Below the pieces are notes generated by a model. The model made no database searches. It was given only the letters and a program-made list of their open reading frames with translations, and was not told the DNA's origin. The position numbers and the translations under genes are program-made. A stretch of 64,000 nucleotides of DNA, from assembly GCA_030847615.1 (NCBI GenBank), contig JAUMIR010000002.1:286854028-286918027 (forward strand). The letters are read 5' to 3'. Every line of letters begins with the position of its first letter. The stretch's first letter is position 1. This document shows, in pieces, positions 61,586-64,000 of this stretch. Source of the DNA: Gambelia wislizenii (Eukaryota > Chordata > Lepidosauria > Squamata > Crotaphytidae).

Positions 61586-62040
61586 GGGGGGGTCATCTAT
61601 ACGAGAAGATATAATGCTCATTTTTGCACATTAACTCACCACCACAGCAGCGTTCATTTGTCTCCACAATTTTTTTCTCAAGGTTGCTGTTATGGGAAGT
61701 TATCCATGTTTGAAGTTCTCACAGAGCATGCCCACGAATAAAGATGGTGGTCGCAAGTGAATTACTTGCATTATTATTCTCTAAAAGCTCCCACCATTGT
61801 ACTTTTTATCCCCCTTGTGAAATCAAGATGTGGAAGAACGATCACCCGCTTAAAAAAAAGTTTTTGATGCTTTAGTGCTCAAAAATCATGAACAATCGCT
61901 TCTATGAAAATCAGCAATGGCGGCCTCAGCCATTTCATTGCCAGCAAGCCCAACCCTGTGCATGTCGAACCAGTCAATATTTCAGTGCTCAATCAGGGTT
62001 TTGACAGGATCATCTGCCAAGGTGAAAGGAACATCCCTAA
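61586..62040. mobile_element. 3-bp-TSD MITE, copy G, truncated
   Basis: GGGGGGTCATCTATACGAG start and internal AAGATGGTGGTCGCAAGTGA shared with copies D and F; no right end before CR1 begins near 62062. Confidence 0.55.
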
Positions 62041-62061
62041 GAACTGTCAGGAATCCATCTG

Positions 62062-63192
62062 GATTTGACAAGGTTCCCTATGACATTCTTGCAAACAAGC
62101 TTGTAAAATGTGGGCTAGACAAGTTAACTGTTCAATGGATTTGTAATTGGTTGACCGGCCGAACCCAAAGGGTGCTCAGCAGTGGCTCCTTTTCGTCTTG
62201 GAAAGATGTGACCAGTGGGGTGCCACAGGGTTCTGTCCTGGGCCCAGTGCTATTCAACATCTTTATCAATGACTTGGATGAGGGAATTAGGGGCATACGT
62301 ATCAAATTTGCAGATGACACCAAATTAGGAGGAGGAGGTAATACCCTAGAGGACAGGATCAAAATTCAAAATGACCTGGATAGACTGGAGAGCTGGGCCA
62401 AAGCTAACAAAATGAAATTCAATACAGAGAAATGTAAGGTACTGCACTTAGGGCGGAAAAATGAAATGCATAGATATAGGATGGGAGAGACCTGGTTGAA
62501 CGAGACAACGTGCGAAAGGGATCTAGAAGTCCTAGTGGACTGCAAGTTGAACATGAGTCAAAAGTGTGATGAGGCAGCTAAAAAGGCCAATGCGATTTTG
62601 GGCTGCATCAATAGAAGTATAGTGTCTAGATCAAGGGAAGTAATAGTGCTGCTCTATTCTGTTTTGGTCAGACCTCACCTAGAATACTGTGTCCAGTTCT
62701 GGGCACCACAATTCAAAAGGAATATTGACAAATTGGAGCATGTCCAGAGAAGGGTGACTAAAATGGTGAAAAGTCTGGAAACCATGCCTTATGAGGAGAG
62801 ACTTAGGGAGCTGGGTATATTTAGCCTGAAAAAAAGATGGTTAAGGGGCGATATGATGGCCCTGTTTAAGTGTTTGAAGGGGTGTCATGTTGAGGATGGA
62901 GCAGCTTGTTTTCTGCTGCTCCAGAGACTAGAACATGGAGCAATGGATGCAAGCTCCAGGAACAGAGATTCCACCTCAACATTAGGAGGAACTTTCTGAC
63001 AGTAAGAGCTGTTTGGCAGTGGAACACACTCCCTCGGAGTGTGGTGGGGTCTCCTTCCTTGGAGGTCTTTAAACAGAGGCTGGATGGCCATCTGTCGGGG
63101 ATGCTTTGATCGTGATTTCCTGCATGGCAGGGGGTAGGACTGGATGGCCCTCCTGGTCTCTTCCAAATCTACAATTCTATGATTCTATGATT
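62062..63192 (+). mobile_element. CR1 LINE, RT-to-3' end, nearly intact
   Basis: An open frame continues from FDKVPYDILANKLVKCGLDK through [33 protein letters not shown] and VRPHLEYCVQFWAPQ to about residue LKGCHVEDGA, where one frameshift moves to the frame that ends SPSLEVFKQRLDGHLSGML. 3' end TCTACAATTCTATGATTCTA. The youngest-looking LINE here. The 5' codons before 62062 belong to the flanking MITE. Confidence 0.93.
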
Positions 63193-64000
63193 CATAAGCC
63201 TCCTGGGACAGATCATCCCTTACAATCAGCCCCTCACCCCTGCAGAGGTTTCAAATTCCAGTGAGTCTAACCCCCCCCCCCCCGCTAGGTAGTGATCAGT
63301 CCATAACAACAAACTATAGAAATTAATGTGTTATGTAACTCATAACAAAGCCTCCTCTCCCCAGGAATTAACTACTGTTAACATTCTCAACTGAATTTTT
63401 AGTGAGTCATCAGATTGCTTTTTGAAAGATTCTGCTCAAAATGTTTCTAAAAATGCTTCAAAGAACACTCCAAAAGTAACTAGAAAATTGCTTACACTTC
63501 CTCGCAAAATTACTGGCTTGAATCCTATTGGTTAACCTAAAACAGAATAGTCCCATGAAATCAATTATTGAGTCAATCAACACATTGGTAAATCCCATTA
63601 ATTCAGAAGGTCTACTCTATTCGGAACTAGCAAAAGAATTCAGGCCATTTCCCCCACTTCTTAAGGCTGCATCAGCACTGCAAAAATAATCCAGTTTGAC
63701 ATTGCTTTATATAGGCAAAAGTTTAAAAACTATTAAAAAGTAATTAAAACATTAATTTAAAACAATTAAAACACACTTAAAGCATAGTAAAAAAAAATCA
63801 GCACATTCCACTAAAAATCCTTTTATTTCAAGCAATTACAAGTTGAAGGCTTGTTGAAATATTAAGGCCTTTGCCTTCCAGTAAAAAAAGAGCAACGAGG
63901 AGGGTAACTGGGCCTCCTGTGGGAGGGGTTTCCACAATGTAGGAGCTGCCACTAAGAAGACTATCTCTCATGTCCCCACCAAACAAGGCTGGGAGGGTGG
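63193..64000. other. intergenic, window end
   Basis: C-run at 63272-63284; MITE scrap at 63664-63710 (CTGCATCAGCACTGCAAAAA); nothing else recognised apart from an L2-like 3' flavour after 63850. Confidence 0.4.

Noticed and set aside
61917..62999. Longest plus-strand open frame (360 codons) as a host gene
   Set aside because: From codon 50 on it is CR1 reverse transcriptase; the first part is flanking repeat.

Overview
The window is a stretch of vertebrate nuclear genome, almost certainly from a squamate reptile (lizard, possibly iguanian). This rests on two spliced vertebrate genes and on the repeat content: CR1, BovB/RTE, L1 and L2-like LINEs, tRNA-derived and 5S-rRNA-derived SINEs, Tigger-like, hAT-like and 3-bp-target-site MITEs, and Penelope-like relics. 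The species call is inference; the gene calls rest on sequence that can be read directly.

Genes. (1) MBOAT4 (ghrelin O-acyltransferase, GOAT) lies on the minus strand, 7475 to 2509, in three coding exons that join in frame to 446 codons, with the active-site Asn and His present. (2) DCTN6 (dynactin p27) lies on the plus strand, 12265 to 24994, in seven coding exons that join in frame to 191 codons, with a polyadenylation signal at 25144. They are divergent, start codons about 4.8 kb apart, matching the MBOAT4-DCTN6 order of other amniotes. Their products act in unrelated processes (acylation of ghrelin in the ER membrane; the pointed-end complex of dynactin), so this is conserved synteny, not a functional cluster. 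LEPROTL1 and RBPMS, the expected outer neighbours, are not visible.

Layout. 1-2.5 kb: repeat-bearing flank and MBOAT4 3' side. 2.5-7.5 kb: MBOAT4, with two DNA transposons in intron 2. 7.5-11.9 kb: intergenic, with a twin-primed LINE insertion and a hAT-like element carrying three internal tandem repeats. 11.9-12.3 kb: GC-rich DCTN6 promoter. 12.3-25.2 kb: DCTN6, introns full of nested repeats. 25.2-64 kb: no host gene found; a dense mosaic of LINE fragments, MITEs, a solo LTR and microsatellites.

The most informative observations are structural: a LINE copy inverted by twin priming with an 11-bp target duplication; a MITE family with 3-bp target duplications, two copies of which can be proved against empty sites inside this window; a hAT-like element with a perfect 8-bp duplication just upstream of the DCTN6 promoter; a 330-bp near-perfect foldback element; a 404-bp solo LTR; and hammerhead-ribozyme-like cores in probable Penelope relics inside DCTN6 introns. 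I found no convincing new protein-coding system.
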